The notes beneath the pieces were generated by a model. It was not told where the DNA came from, did not search any database, and was given only the letters and a program-made list of their open reading frames with translations. From assembly GCA_016295005.1 (NCBI GenBank), contig JAEDMA010000031.1, positions 1-13,922 on the forward strand: a DNA stretch of 13,922 bases, given 5' to 3'. Numbering within the stretch: the first letter of the stretch is position 1; each line of letters opens with the position of its first letter. The translations under genes were made by a program, and so were the position numbers. Source of the DNA: Christensenellaceae bacterium (GTDB lineage Bacteria; Bacillota; Clostridia; Christensenellales; Borkfalkiaceae). This document shows positions 6,870 through 13,922 of this stretch, one piece after another.

Positions 6870-9107
6870 TCAGTTTTCCCTTTTTCTTAAAACTATCGCA
6901 ACGAGAGCTACTGCGAGAAGGAAACAGCACAATCCGACAGAAGAAAGGTTGGAATTGCATCCGCCTGCAGGAGCGACTTCGACAGCGTTCATCGCGCCTA
7001 TTGCTTTAAGTTTTGCGGTATTACCCGCCGCTTTGCTTTTTGCGTTGTTTATTTCGGCAACGCCGGCTTGATAGGCAGCATCCAACACCGCGCGATTTTC
7101 TTTGGAATATTTATTGTTTGCTACAAGTTCGTCATATTTCGCTTTAAGTTCAGAGGCGTACCCGTCGAGAGTGGCTTTAAGTTCCGCCGCTGCCTGCGCG
7201 AGAGTCTGAACACTCTGAGCCGCCGTTAAAACTTCATTATAAAGTTTTTCAACGTCTTCAACGGTGTTAACGTCGGTTTCTGCTTTTGTTGCAAACACAG
7301 CGAGTTCGTCCTGAAGCGTCGCCCAGTTAATGGGGGAATAATCTTCTTCTTTTAATGATCCAAACCATTCGTTCAATGCGGTCTGTTTGACTGCGATAAG
7401 ATCGGTTACTTCTTTGGGAAGGTCGTGATTCTGAGTATCGTATTTTCCCTGATCGAAAGCGGTGGAATCCGCGTTAAAACTGGTTGCGTACGGAGATTCT
7501 GTGTTTCTCTGCTGACCTTCATCAATAGTGGACAAAGCAATATATTCGATATAAAGCATATCGCCCGCTTTAAGATAATAAGTTCCGCTGAAATCCTTGT
7601 CGGTTTTCGGAGCGCTTATCTGACCGATTTTCTTTATCTGGTCGTTTCTTACTATATATTTGGTTAAAGTGGTATCGTCGGTATATCCGTTGTTGCCTTT
7701 ACCGTCAGCAATACGAATATCGGTTATAACGAGTTCACAGTCAACGTTAGCCTTATATGCAACGATAACTCCTACGGTTCCGGTAACGTACCATTTCCAG
7801 TTTTCAGCATAAGCAATAGGATTAGAACCGGTATTCACAGACGCGTTGTACATAATATATTCTGTTGCGCCCTTCGTATCGAAAGGAAGAATTCCGTTCG
7901 CTACAGAACCCGTTAAAAGTTTCGTATCGACTACGTCGCCCTTTATCCAGTCATATCCGTTAGCGTTCATTTTAGAAGGATAATCGAGATAACCCATCGT
8001 CTGCTTAGACGCTTTAACCGCTTTCATCGCATTAAGATTCGTATTATATAAATCTCTTATCGCCTGTTCTTCGGTAAGCGTATCGATAGAATCGGTAAAC
8101 GCTTTGTACGCCGCTTTAATGGTATTCCAATCCGCTTCGGTATAGTTTTCCTCTTTCAACGAATTATAATAATCAGCCATTAAACCTTTGAGTTCCGTTC
8201 TGACGTTTTCAACGTTATTTTCTTTAACGGCGTCCATTAAGGCTACGGTGTTATTATAATCCATCATAAGCGGAGAAAGAGTCGTGTAAGTAGCGGCGTT
8301 GGTTTTAAATGTATTTACGTAACCTTGAAGCAATTCCCATTTATCCGCAGCGTATTTATTTTCGTCTAACGCGGCAAATTTATCTTCAACCTTTTTAACG
8401 TAAGACGCTCTTACCTCTTCGGTTAATTCATCGCTTAAACCGGCGAGTTTCGCTTTGATCGTTATGGTATTGAGATACTGATAATTTCTGCTGTTATCGG
8501 CGCCGAGTTCATAATAAATAACATCGCCGACGTTTACGTCTACGGAAATACCTTCCATAATTACGGCTTTGAACGCCGCGCCGTCAGCGTAATGATACGC
8601 TTCTTTTACCATGGTTACTACGCCTGCGGCTGTCTTTTTATAAACACGGTAAAGGCAATTCCAGTCTATCCAACCTCCGAATCCGGAACCGAATTCCCAT
8701 ATAATAGAACCGTTGATTTTACTTTCCACAACAGTTACGATGCTTCCGCCGTTAGGACCCATGTTAAATTGGAAATTGTTTACGATAAATCCATCAAGTA
8801 AAAGTCCTTCGTCACTACCGCTCGGAGCCGTGAAATCATGAAGATTATAACCGTCGACGTCTTTATTGAAGAACTTAGTCTCCCCTTCGGTGTACATAAG
8901 TTTTACTTTGATTCTTCCAAGGTCTTTACCCTGATAATTACTTTCATAAGTAAACTTGGAAAGTTGATTCATCGTGCATTGTGTCGTAACGGGTATTTCG
9001 TTCGAAGTTTCGTCCGCGCCAACGGCAATCATAGTGCCGAATGCGGCAGAAAACGAACATACGAGCGCGAGCAACAAAACGATAAGTTTGCCTTTTCTCT
9101 GTTTCAT
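6870..9107 (-). CDS. Anchored surface protein with two beta-rich domains and four FIVAR-like helical repeats
   Basis: A 745-residue exported protein. A signal peptide spans about 1-31 (likely cut after AVGA). A beta-rich domain (about 35-225) is followed by two helical modules (about 233-295 and 303-367), a second beta-rich domain (about 371-560) and two more helical modules (about 570-635 and 640-707). The helical modules share a signature seen as KYAADKWELLQGYVNTF, NYTEADWNTIKAAYKAF, DYSPINWATLQDELAVF and KYSKENRAVLDAAYQ, resembling FIVAR-type extracellular repeats. Both beta domains end in a GDxxYxE motif (VNVGDVIYYELGA, LKAGDMLYIEYIA). The C-terminus is GGC (715-717), a hydrophobic span and RKREN, a membrane-sorting tail with no LPXTG motif. 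It has no recognisable catalytic residues. I infer a glycan-binding or spacer role at the cell surface next to the glycosidases. SD is GGGAGAAAAA. Confidence 0.75.
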   Translation of the reverse strand: MKQRKGKLIVLLLALVCSFSAAFGTMIAVGADETSNEIPVTTQCTMNQLSKFTYESNYQGKDLGRIKVKLMYTEGETKFFNKDVDGYNLHDFTAPSGSDEGLLLDGFIVNNFQFNMGPNGGSIVTVVESKINGSIIWEFGSGFGGWIDWNCLYRVYKKTAAGVVTMVKEAYHYADGAAFKAVIMEGISVDVNVGDVIYYELGADNSRNYQYLNTITIKAKLAGLSDELTEEVRASYVKKVEDKFAALDENKYAADKWELLQGYVNTFKTNAATYTTLSPLMMDYNNTVALMDAVKENNVENVRTELKGLMADYYNSLKEENYTEADWNTIKAAYKAFTDSIDTLTEEQAIRDLYNTNLNAMKAVKASKQTMGYLDYPSKMNANGYDWIKGDVVDTKLLTGSVANGILPFDTKGATEYIMYNASVNTGSNPIAYAENWKWYVTGTVGVIVAYKANVDCELVITDIRIADGKGNNGYTDDTTLTKYIVRNDQIKKIGQISAPKTDKDFSGTYYLKAGDMLYIEYIALSTIDEGQQRNTESPYATSFNADSTAFDQGKYDTQNHDLPKEVTDLIAVKQTALNEWFGSLKEEDYSPINWATLQDELAVFATKAETDVNTVEDVEKLYNEVLTAAQSVQTLAQAAAELKATLDGYASELKAKYDELVANNKYSKENRAVLDAAYQAGVAEINNAKSKAAGNTAKLKAIGAMNAVEVAPAGGCNSNLSSVGLCCFLLAVALVAIVLRKREN

Positions 9108-9155
9108 ATTTTTCTCCCTTTTCTCCTTTATTTAGGCAGAGAAGCCTTTTATTTT

Positions 9156-9173
9156 AACGCGTTTTTACGCGTT
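9156..9173 (-). repeat. Short hairpin between glycosidase and surface-protein genes
   Basis: AACGCGT and ACGCGTT form a perfect 7-bp stem with a 4-base loop, ten bases past the stop of the second glycosidase gene. On the minus strand it is followed by AAAATAAAA and not a T run, so it is not a normal terminator. It may mark a processing or stability site within the operon transcript. Confidence 0.35.
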
Positions 9174-9183
9174 TCGACCATGT

Positions 9184-10524
9184 TTACTTTTGGCTATAAT
9201 AGTTTTTTAATAAATCCAGACTACCCGTTCCGCCTGCCGCTGCCTGGTATGCGTAAGCAATAGGCTTCGGAGCGCCGGGAATCATATCTTTTTCGCCGGT
9301 TACGTCTTTATACGCTCTCGCGGGGTCAGGGTCTGCAAAGAAACCGTAACGAGATACTCCGTCGTGCGCCGCCCAGTTCGTTGCGGCGTTATCAAACATA
9401 CGGAAAATATTGACCGTTTCAACGTAAGGCATATTCTCTTTTATCGCTTTCATCATAGCGATAACGTTATTCGAAGCGCCGTCTTCCCCTTTGCCGGTAT
9501 CCGAATATCCGACTTCGGTAATGAACACTTTTTTGTGTTTATGTTCGTTATCTAAAACCACCTGATAAACTTTGTGATTTTCCTGTACGAAGTAGTCGGC
9601 GTCAAAAACTTTACTGTCGCGATACGGGTGCCAAGCTACTATATCGAAATAATCGTCGGGATTAAGCGAAGCGGTTTCGCTCGTTTCCGTCGAATAAAAG
9701 TACCCGAATTCGCCGCTCGCTATATTATCGTATATAGCCTGTAAAAACCAAGCGTTCGAAGGACGACTGTTTTCTAAGTCGCTTTTACCTTGACCCATCG
9801 GTTCGGTAAGCCCGCCCATAACGCTTTTAGCGTTCGGATTAGCATCGTGAATGGCGCGCGTTCCGTAATAAAACATATCGGTTGCGATTGCCGCCATCAT
9901 CGAACTTTGAAACAGCGTGCGGTCTTTATAATCGTACATAAAGTCGGGGTTATTCAATTCGTTATCGATTTCCCAGTAGGTTACTTCGGGAAACTCTTTT
10001 ACTAACGTATACCAGGAAGTATAGTAATCGTCTAACCACTGTTTATAGTAACTTCCCGTAGCGAGATTTCTTTTTACTTTTCCTACGGAATTCGTGCCGT
10101 CGTTAAAATTGTGGTGATTCATTCCGATTGCCGTAAGTCCGTGTTTATTGCTTTCGGCAAGTTCGGCGTGCATCGTCGCGCAATTTTTTTCGTTTAACGT
10201 GTTCTTATCTTTCAGCAAATAATTAAAATGCATCCAGTGACGAACGGTTTTCGCGCCGAGATTTTTAATGAGTTGAAAATCTATCGCAAAATCTTCATTC
10301 TTAAACGGCGTTCCCCAATATTCGCGGTCTTCGATAAGATAGCATATGCCGTAAAGTTTACTCGTATCGGCTATCCCGTGCGCCGTATCCAAAGGTATTT
10401 CCTCTTCGATCGGGTCTTCGTTATGCGAAGGATCTTTCGGGTTGTCGCTGCTCGGTCCGCACGCTGCCGCCCCCAAACAAATCAGAAAGCACAGCGCTAT
10501 TGAAAACAGTTTTTTTAATTCCAT
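9184..10524 (-). CDS. Clan GH-A glycoside hydrolase lipoprotein (second of a tandem pair)
   Basis: A 446-residue secreted glycosidase, lipidated at Cys22 (GAAAC lipobox) and followed by a charged linker rich in Pro, Asp and Glu (about 24-45). The catalytic domain has the features of a (beta/alpha)8 clan GH-A retaining enzyme: HWMHF near 96-100, GMNHHNF near 134-140, YWEIDNELN with Asn188-Glu189 as the likely acid/base pair, AWHPY with His299, and FITEVGY with Glu337 as the likely nucleophile. The end (AYAYQAAAGGTGSLDLL) closely matches that of the gene upstream, of which it is a clear paralogue. The family within the clan (GH39-like or GH5-like) and the substrate cannot be fixed by eye. The start is supported by AAGGGG seven bases upstream. 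It lies 18 bases after the paralogue and reads on toward the surface-protein gene. Confidence 0.78.
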   Translation of the reverse strand: MELKKLFSIALCFLICLGAAACGPSSDNPKDPSHNEDPIEEEIPLDTAHGIADTSKLYGICYLIEDREYWGTPFKNEDFAIDFQLIKNLGAKTVRHWMHFNYLLKDKNTLNEKNCATMHAELAESNKHGLTAIGMNHHNFNDGTNSVGKVKRNLATGSYYKQWLDDYYTSWYTLVKEFPEVTYWEIDNELNNPDFMYDYKDRTLFQSSMMAAIATDMFYYGTRAIHDANPNAKSVMGGLTEPMGQGKSDLENSRPSNAWFLQAIYDNIASGEFGYFYSTETSETASLNPDDYFDIVAWHPYRDSKVFDADYFVQENHKVYQVVLDNEHKHKKVFITEVGYSDTGKGEDGASNNVIAMMKAIKENMPYVETVNIFRMFDNAATNWAAHDGVSRYGFFADPDPARAYKDVTGEKDMIPGAPKPIAYAYQAAAGGTGSLDLLKNYYSQK

Positions 10525-10542
10525 AAATAAACCCCTTGGTTT

Positions 10543-11820
10543 TTATTTATTCATCAACACTTCGAGACTTCCCGTGCCGCCTGCAAGTCTTTGATAAACG
10601 TACGCTTTATTTTTCGGCGCGCCGTTTATACAGCGACCGTCTTCCGCTATGTTTATGGATTCGGTTTCGATATCGAGCTTATAATATGGTCTCGACGTAT
10701 CCGGATCGTGAATCAGTCCGAAACGAACTTCGTCACGATCGTCCCAGTTGTATTTCTTCCCTACGTCGTACAATTTAAAAATATTTACCGTTTCGACGTA
10801 AGGCATCGTTTCAACCGCTTCGAACATTAAAGTCATAGCCGATATTGCTTTTTGTTCTCCGCCCATCCATTTATCGTTCCAACCGATTTCGGTGAAGAAA
10901 ACTTTTTTATGCTTACCTTCGTTCCTAAGAATTATTTCGTAATACTCGTTATTTATATCGATAAAGTTTTTCTGATTGAAGTTGGACATATACGGATGCC
11001 AACAAGCAATCTGAAAATAATCGTCGGCGTTTTTACTTGCATTCGCCTTATCTTCTTTTCCGTAGAAGTATCCGTATTCGCCGCTTGCGATATTATCGTA
11101 TAACTGTTGGAAAAATTTAGCGAGATTGCCGCTTCCGAGACCTGTGGGCTCGGTAAGACCGCTCATTACCGTTTCGGCGTTAGGATTTGCTTCGTGTATT
11201 CCTCTTGCCGCGTAATAGAACATATCCGTCGCTATCGCCGCCATTTCTTTCATAGAATAAGAACTGTGACTTACGCCGTCCCACATAAAGTCGGAATTAT
11301 TCAATTCGTTATCGATTTCCCAATACTTAATTTCGGGGAATTCGGTTACGAGAGTTTTCCAGGATTCGTAATATTTTTCAAGCCATTTAACGTAATTGCT
11401 TCCTTCGGAAATATCTCTCTTATAGGGTTTTGCGGTAGCATTATCGACGTTGTCTAGTGAGAAGTTATGATGATTCATACCGATATTCATCATGCCCGCT
11501 TTATCGCATTCGGCGATAAGTTTATGCATGTTTGCCGTCGCTTCGCAATTTTCTCTGAGTTCGGTCGGGCTTTTCATAAAATGATGAAAATGCATCCACT
11601 GACGAACGGATTTAACTCCCATATTTTTCATCAGTTCCACTTCTTTTTCTATATTAAGAGATTCAACGCTGCGTTCTTCCATAAGATAACACATTCCGTA
11701 TAATCTGGACTGGTCTGCAATACCGTGCTGAGAATCCAACGGAATCGAAGAGCAAGCGGTATTCGCGCAACATGCCATAGTTGCCGCGCATGCAACGCCT
11801 AAAACTTTTTTCATGTTCAT
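10543..11820 (-). CDS. Clan GH-A glycoside hydrolase lipoprotein (first gene of the operon)
   Basis: A 425-residue paralogue of the next gene and the first in the operon. The N-terminus is an unusually Cys- and Ala-rich signal peptide (MNMKKVLGVACAATMACCAN) leading to TACSS, so Cys23 is the probable lipid site although the lipobox is weak (Asn at -3). Catalytic features match clan GH-A: RQWMHFHHF, GMNHHNF, YWEIDNELN with Asn171-Glu172 (acid/base), CWHPY with His275, and FFTEIGW with Glu311 (nucleophile). It lacks the acidic linker of its partner and has an extra segment near 383-398 before the shared AYVYQRLAGGTGSLEVL end. It probably cleaves a beta-linked glycan outside the cell. The linkage is unknown. 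SD AAGGAG lies five bases before the first ATG. The second ATG at 11814 is possible but less well spaced. Confidence 0.78.
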   Translation of the reverse strand: MNMKKVLGVACAATMACCANTACSSIPLDSQHGIADQSRLYGMCYLMEERSVESLNIEKEVELMKNMGVKSVRQWMHFHHFMKSPTELRENCEATANMHKLIAECDKAGMMNIGMNHHNFSLDNVDNATAKPYKRDISEGSNYVKWLEKYYESWKTLVTEFPEIKYWEIDNELNNSDFMWDGVSHSSYSMKEMAAIATDMFYYAARGIHEANPNAETVMSGLTEPTGLGSGNLAKFFQQLYDNIASGEYGYFYGKEDKANASKNADDYFQIACWHPYMSNFNQKNFIDINNEYYEIILRNEGKHKKVFFTEIGWNDKWMGGEQKAISAMTLMFEAVETMPYVETVNIFKLYDVGKKYNWDDRDEVRFGLIHDPDTSRPYYKLDIETESINIAEDGRCINGAPKNKAYVYQRLAGGTGSLEVLMNK

Positions 11821-11888
11821 TTTAACTCCTTATACGACTTAATGATTATTATTAACAAAAATTGTTTCTTACAATCTTATCTAACCAT

Positions 11889-11917
11889 ACTATAATATAA
11901 CCGAAAACCCTTATAAA
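11889..11917 (-). promoter_or_regulatory. Candidate promoter of the minus-strand glycan operon
   Basis: On the minus strand TTTATA (11917-11912, a 4/6 match to -35) is followed after 17 bases by TATAGT (11894-11889, 5/6 to -10). TATTAT (11897-11892) is an overlapping alternative. The weak -35 fits a promoter that needs an activator, and the candidate operator repeats lie just upstream. The leader would be about 60 bases with no evident structure. Confidence 0.45.
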
Positions 11918-11960
11918 GAGCATTTTAAAAACAACAGTAGTTTATATAACGAACAACGAT

Positions 11961-12040
11961 ATTTTTTGATATAATCCGATACTTTCTAAAACACATTACC
12001 CGTATTTTTTGATATGAAAAACATACAAATATCCGATATT
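11961..12040. promoter_or_regulatory. Candidate AraC-type operator repeats in the divergent region
   Basis: The 12-mer ATTTTTTGATAT occurs at 11961-11972 and 12004-12015, 43 bases apart (about four helix turns). Each copy is followed by ATCCGATA (11974-11981 and 12031-12038), with gaps of 1 and 15 bases. The second ATCCGATA lies in a dyad, AATATC-C-GATATT. Direct repeats upstream of a weak promoter and next to the regulator gene are what AraC-family activators usually use. The region is AT-rich, so chance matches are possible. I see no other gene or RNA in 11821-12196. Confidence 0.45.
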
Positions 12041-12105
12041 TAATAACATTATGCGTGATTATTTCTCAAATAACCGTAAAATGTGACGAAATTTATTTAA
12101 ACCTG

Positions 12106-12134
12106 TTGACAAGGCAATTTTTTTTTGATATATA
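12106..12134 (+). promoter_or_regulatory. Sigma-70 type promoter of the AraC-family regulator gene
   Basis: A perfect TTGACA (12106-12111) is followed after 17 bases by TATATA (12129-12134). A third copy of TTTTTTGATAT (12121-12131) overlaps the spacer and the -10 box, so a regulator bound there would block this promoter, which fits autorepression (inference). The leader is about 55 bases. Confidence 0.72.
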
Positions 12135-12196
12135 AAATATATAATAGAAATTACGGGTATATGTTATATAAAATTATTTTTTAGAGGAAAATCATT

Positions 12197-12994
12197 ATGT
12201 TCGGAGCGGAGTTAAAATCCTGTATAAGGGTTACTTATCAGAAAGACTATTTCAATGGAAATCACACTCACCCGTATTACGAGTTGGTTTACTATTATAA
12301 AGGCAACGGTAATGTATCTATATTAGACAAGCCTTACGCATTTTCTTCGGGAACGTATTCCGTTTCCCGCCCCGAAACGTATCATTGCGAAGAAGGCGTT
12401 AAAGGCACCGATTTAATATACATATCGTTTACAATTAACAATACCGAGTTAGAAAACGGCATTTACGATGACGACGGAACAATCGGAAAACTTATGTTCG
12501 AGTGCTACAAAGAACTACAAGAAAAAAAGCCTATGTTTCAGTTAATACTGAACAATTTAACCGAACAGATTATTATTCAGTATATGAGAGCAAATCTTCG
12601 CCCTAAAAACCAGCCCGAAGACAGTTTTACTTATATAATGAATTATATAGATATTAACGCCACGCAGAATTTATCGGTAAAAGAAATCGCAAAAAACATA
12701 GGATATAACTACAACTATTTCAGAGAATTGTTTTTTGAAAAGCGCGGCGTTTCGCTAAAAGATTACCTTATAGAGAAAAAAATATCTTTTGCGGAAAAAC
12801 TGCTGAAATCTACCGACTACAATTTATCAAAAATCGCTTCGATGAGCGGATTTTCTTCCGCTTCTCACCTATGCTCGTTATTTAAGAAACAAACGGGAAT
12901 AACTCCGCAGGAATATAAAACGACAGTACAGGAATCGTATAAAGCGGAAGAGAAATATCTTCCGCCCGAATTCAACAAAAATGTTAAAAACTGA
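12197..12994 (+). CDS. AraC-family transcriptional regulator
   Basis: A 265-residue regulator, the usual length for two-domain AraC proteins. The N-terminal half is a cupin-like sensor domain (HTHPYYELVYYYKGNG, with His23, His25 and Glu29; then the YSVSRPETYHC strand). The C-terminal half holds the two helix-turn-helix units: about 158-181 (LSVKEIAKNIGYNYNYFRELF) and about 208-230 (YNLSKIASMSGFSSASHLCSLF), ending in the family signature KKQTGITPQEYK. It most likely senses a sugar released by the locus enzymes and activates the divergent operon. The start is supported by AGAGGA eight bases upstream. The short charged tail after residue 245 is not part of the conserved fold. The facing GH36 gene could also be a target, but its promoter is outside the window. 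Confidence 0.93.
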   Translation: MFGAELKSCIRVTYQKDYFNGNHTHPYYELVYYYKGNGNVSILDKPYAFSSGTYSVSRPETYHCEEGVKGTDLIYISFTINNTELENGIYDDDGTIGKLMFECYKELQEKKPMFQLILNNLTEQIIIQYMRANLRPKNQPEDSFTYIMNYIDINATQNLSVKEIAKNIGYNYNYFRELFFEKRGVSLKDYLIEKKISFAEKLLKSTDYNLSKIASMSGFSSASHLCSLFKKQTGITPQEYKTTVQESYKAEEKYLPPEFNKNVKN

Positions 12995-13005
12995 TTTAAA
13001 CGTAC

Positions 13006-13036
13006 TAGCCGCGAATCGTAATACGATTCGCGGCTA
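13006..13036 (+). terminator. Hairpin terminator between the converging regulator and GH36 genes
   Basis: A perfect 15-bp inverted repeat (TAGCCGCGAATCGTA with its complement at 13022-13036) starts 11 bases after the regulator stop. On the plus strand it is followed by TTTAAGTTTATTTAT, a broken T run, so it should end the regulator transcript. It could also stop the facing gene, though the minus strand lacks a T run after the stem. Confidence 0.72.
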
Positions 13037-13061
13037 TTTAAGTTTATTTATAAATACTTTG

Positions 13062-13922
13062 TTATTTTTTTATTTCTATTTCAAAAAATCTCGCAGAATA
13101 TTCGCACGGAAAATTCACGGTAAGAGTGTTCCCTTCAATCGAAAAATCGGTTTTCATCTTTTTCGGATACCCGACCGTAACGCTTTTTATCGGGCAATCA
13201 AGATTTACGGTAACAGGTTTATTATCCCCGAGATTCCATACGGCAAGATAAACTTTATTTTCCGTTTTCAATCCGCAAGCGGCGTTTTTCTTATGAAAAT
13301 CGGTAAAGCCTAAAGGGAAGCACGGCAATGCGACTTTTTTAGCGGGCGTAAGATAGTTATAGTAATCTATTCCTTCTTTCAACAGTTCCGTTTTTTCCTC
13401 GTTAAGCAAACCTACGTCGCTCGCAAGATGCATTCTTCCTAAAAAAGAATTTATCATATTCATCGCGATTTTTTCTTCGTCTACGTTGTCTTCTGCCCAT
13501 TCTTTCGTTGCAATAAAATAAAACTGAGGCGGATCGATCGCCACAGGATAACTCCACACAGCCGCCTGTTCGGGTAAAACCGAAGAAAGTATGTTCGCCG
13601 CTATATACGGGTATTTTTTATAGTCTATCTGGTCGGAAGTGGAAGTCAGCGAAAAATGCTTTAACGTTTCCCCGTCCATTCTCATCCCGCCCGAAGAACA
13701 ATTTTCTATTATTACGTCGGGGTATTTTTCGGTAATAGAATCTATCCATTCGAGATAGGCTTTTCTGTCTTTCTCAAGCCCCAACCCGAAACCGCCGTCG
13801 TCGTTATCTACGCCGATTCCCAAATCCTGATTATAATCGGTTTTAATATAGTCTGCTCCGTAATCTTCCACCATACGCCTTATAGTTTCGTTAAGATAGT
13901 TTATAACCTTTTGGTTACGGAA
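13062..13922 (-). CDS. Alpha-galactosidase, GH36 family (5' part missing, runs off right edge)
   Basis: The reading frame is open to the window edge, upstream of the internal Met at 13874 (FRNQKVINYLNETIRRM), so the 286 residues seen are the C-terminal part of a longer protein. GH36 enzymes usually have 600-750 residues. They hydrolyse terminal alpha-galactosyl groups with retention. The visible catalytic-barrel part holds YIKTDYNQD, whose Asp (residue 29 of the fragment) is the likely nucleophile, then ENCSSGGMRMD, and STSDQID, whose first Asp (97 of the fragment) is the likely acid/base. The spacing of 68 residues fits the family. A C-terminal beta domain follows (VYLAVWNLGDNKPVTVNL and onward). 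It converges on the AraC-type regulator gene and would supply the intracellular alpha-galactosidase for the locus if the operon products carry galactose (inference). Whether it has a signal peptide cannot be seen. Confidence 0.88.
   Translation of the reverse strand, partial: FRNQKVINYLNETIRRMVEDYGADYIKTDYNQDLGIGVDNDDGGFGLGLEKDRKAYLEWIDSITEKYPDVIIENCSSGGMRMDGETLKHFSLTSTSDQIDYKKYPYIAANILSSVLPEQAAVWSYPVAIDPPQFYFIATKEWAEDNVDEEKIAMNMINSFLGRMHLASDVGLLNEEKTELLKEGIDYYNYLTPAKKVALPCFPLGFTDFHKKNAACGLKTENKVYLAVWNLGDNKPVTVNLDCPIKSVTVGYPKKMKTDFSIEGNTLTVNFPCEYSARFFEIEIKK

Noticed and set aside
8838..9263. 141-codon plus-strand open frame spanning the start of the surface-protein gene
   Set aside because: Antisense to the signal peptide region and to the end of the neighbouring glycosidase gene. 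The encoded sequence has no domain features.
11821..12196. Possible riboswitch or small RNA in the divergent region
   Set aside because: The region is very AT-rich with no extended stems or known aptamer-like conserved blocks. Promoters and short repeats account for what can be seen.
12981..13313. 110-codon plus-strand open frame after the regulator
   Set aside because: It overlaps the regulator end, crosses the terminator hairpin and is antisense to the GH36 gene. Its composition is that of a shadow frame.
1..13922. Mobile elements, CRISPR arrays, tRNA or rRNA genes
   Set aside because: No transposase or integrase frames, no regularly spaced long repeats, and no tRNA or rRNA signatures were found on reading both strands.

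Overview
The window looks like a carbohydrate-use locus from a low-to-moderate GC Gram-positive bacterium, most likely an anaerobic clostridial lineage (Bacillota). The reasons are strong purine-rich Shine-Dalgarno sites, several lipobox lipoproteins, an Lpl/Ytc-type sugar ABC transporter with no ATPase of its own, and FIVAR-like surface repeats. The exact genus cannot be read from the sequence.

Layout. At the left edge (1-529, minus) is the N-terminal part of an FAD-dependent oxidoreductase of the GlpA/LhgO type, with its own promoter. It looks unrelated to the rest. From 11820 down to 711 runs one long minus-strand gene train. In transcription order it holds two tandem paralogous clan GH-A glycosidase lipoproteins, a 745-residue surface protein with a C-terminal membrane anchor, two CUT1 ABC permeases (LplB-like and LplC-like), a cytoplasmic nucleoside hydrolase family protein, a family 1 solute-binding lipoprotein and a calcineurin-type metallophosphoesterase lipoprotein. 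Most gaps are very short or overlapping. Hairpins lie after the surface protein and after the binding protein, and probably set expression steps inside the operon.

Divergently transcribed from this operon is an AraC-family regulator (12197-12994, plus) with a near-consensus promoter. The 376-bp AT-rich divergent region carries repeated TTTTTTGATAT and ATCCGATA elements that are good candidate operators. Right of the regulator, beyond a long GC-rich hairpin, is the 3' part of a convergent GH36 alpha-galactosidase gene that runs off the right edge.

Working model (inference): secreted or membrane-tethered glycosidases and the anchored surface protein act on a glycan outside the cell, the binding protein and permeases import the products using an ATPase encoded elsewhere, and the alpha-galactosidase and nucleoside hydrolase process them inside. 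The AraC protein senses a sugar and switches on the operon. The substrate is unknown. The nucleoside hydrolase and phosphoesterase are unusual partners and may point to a phosphorylated or N-ribosylated substrate.
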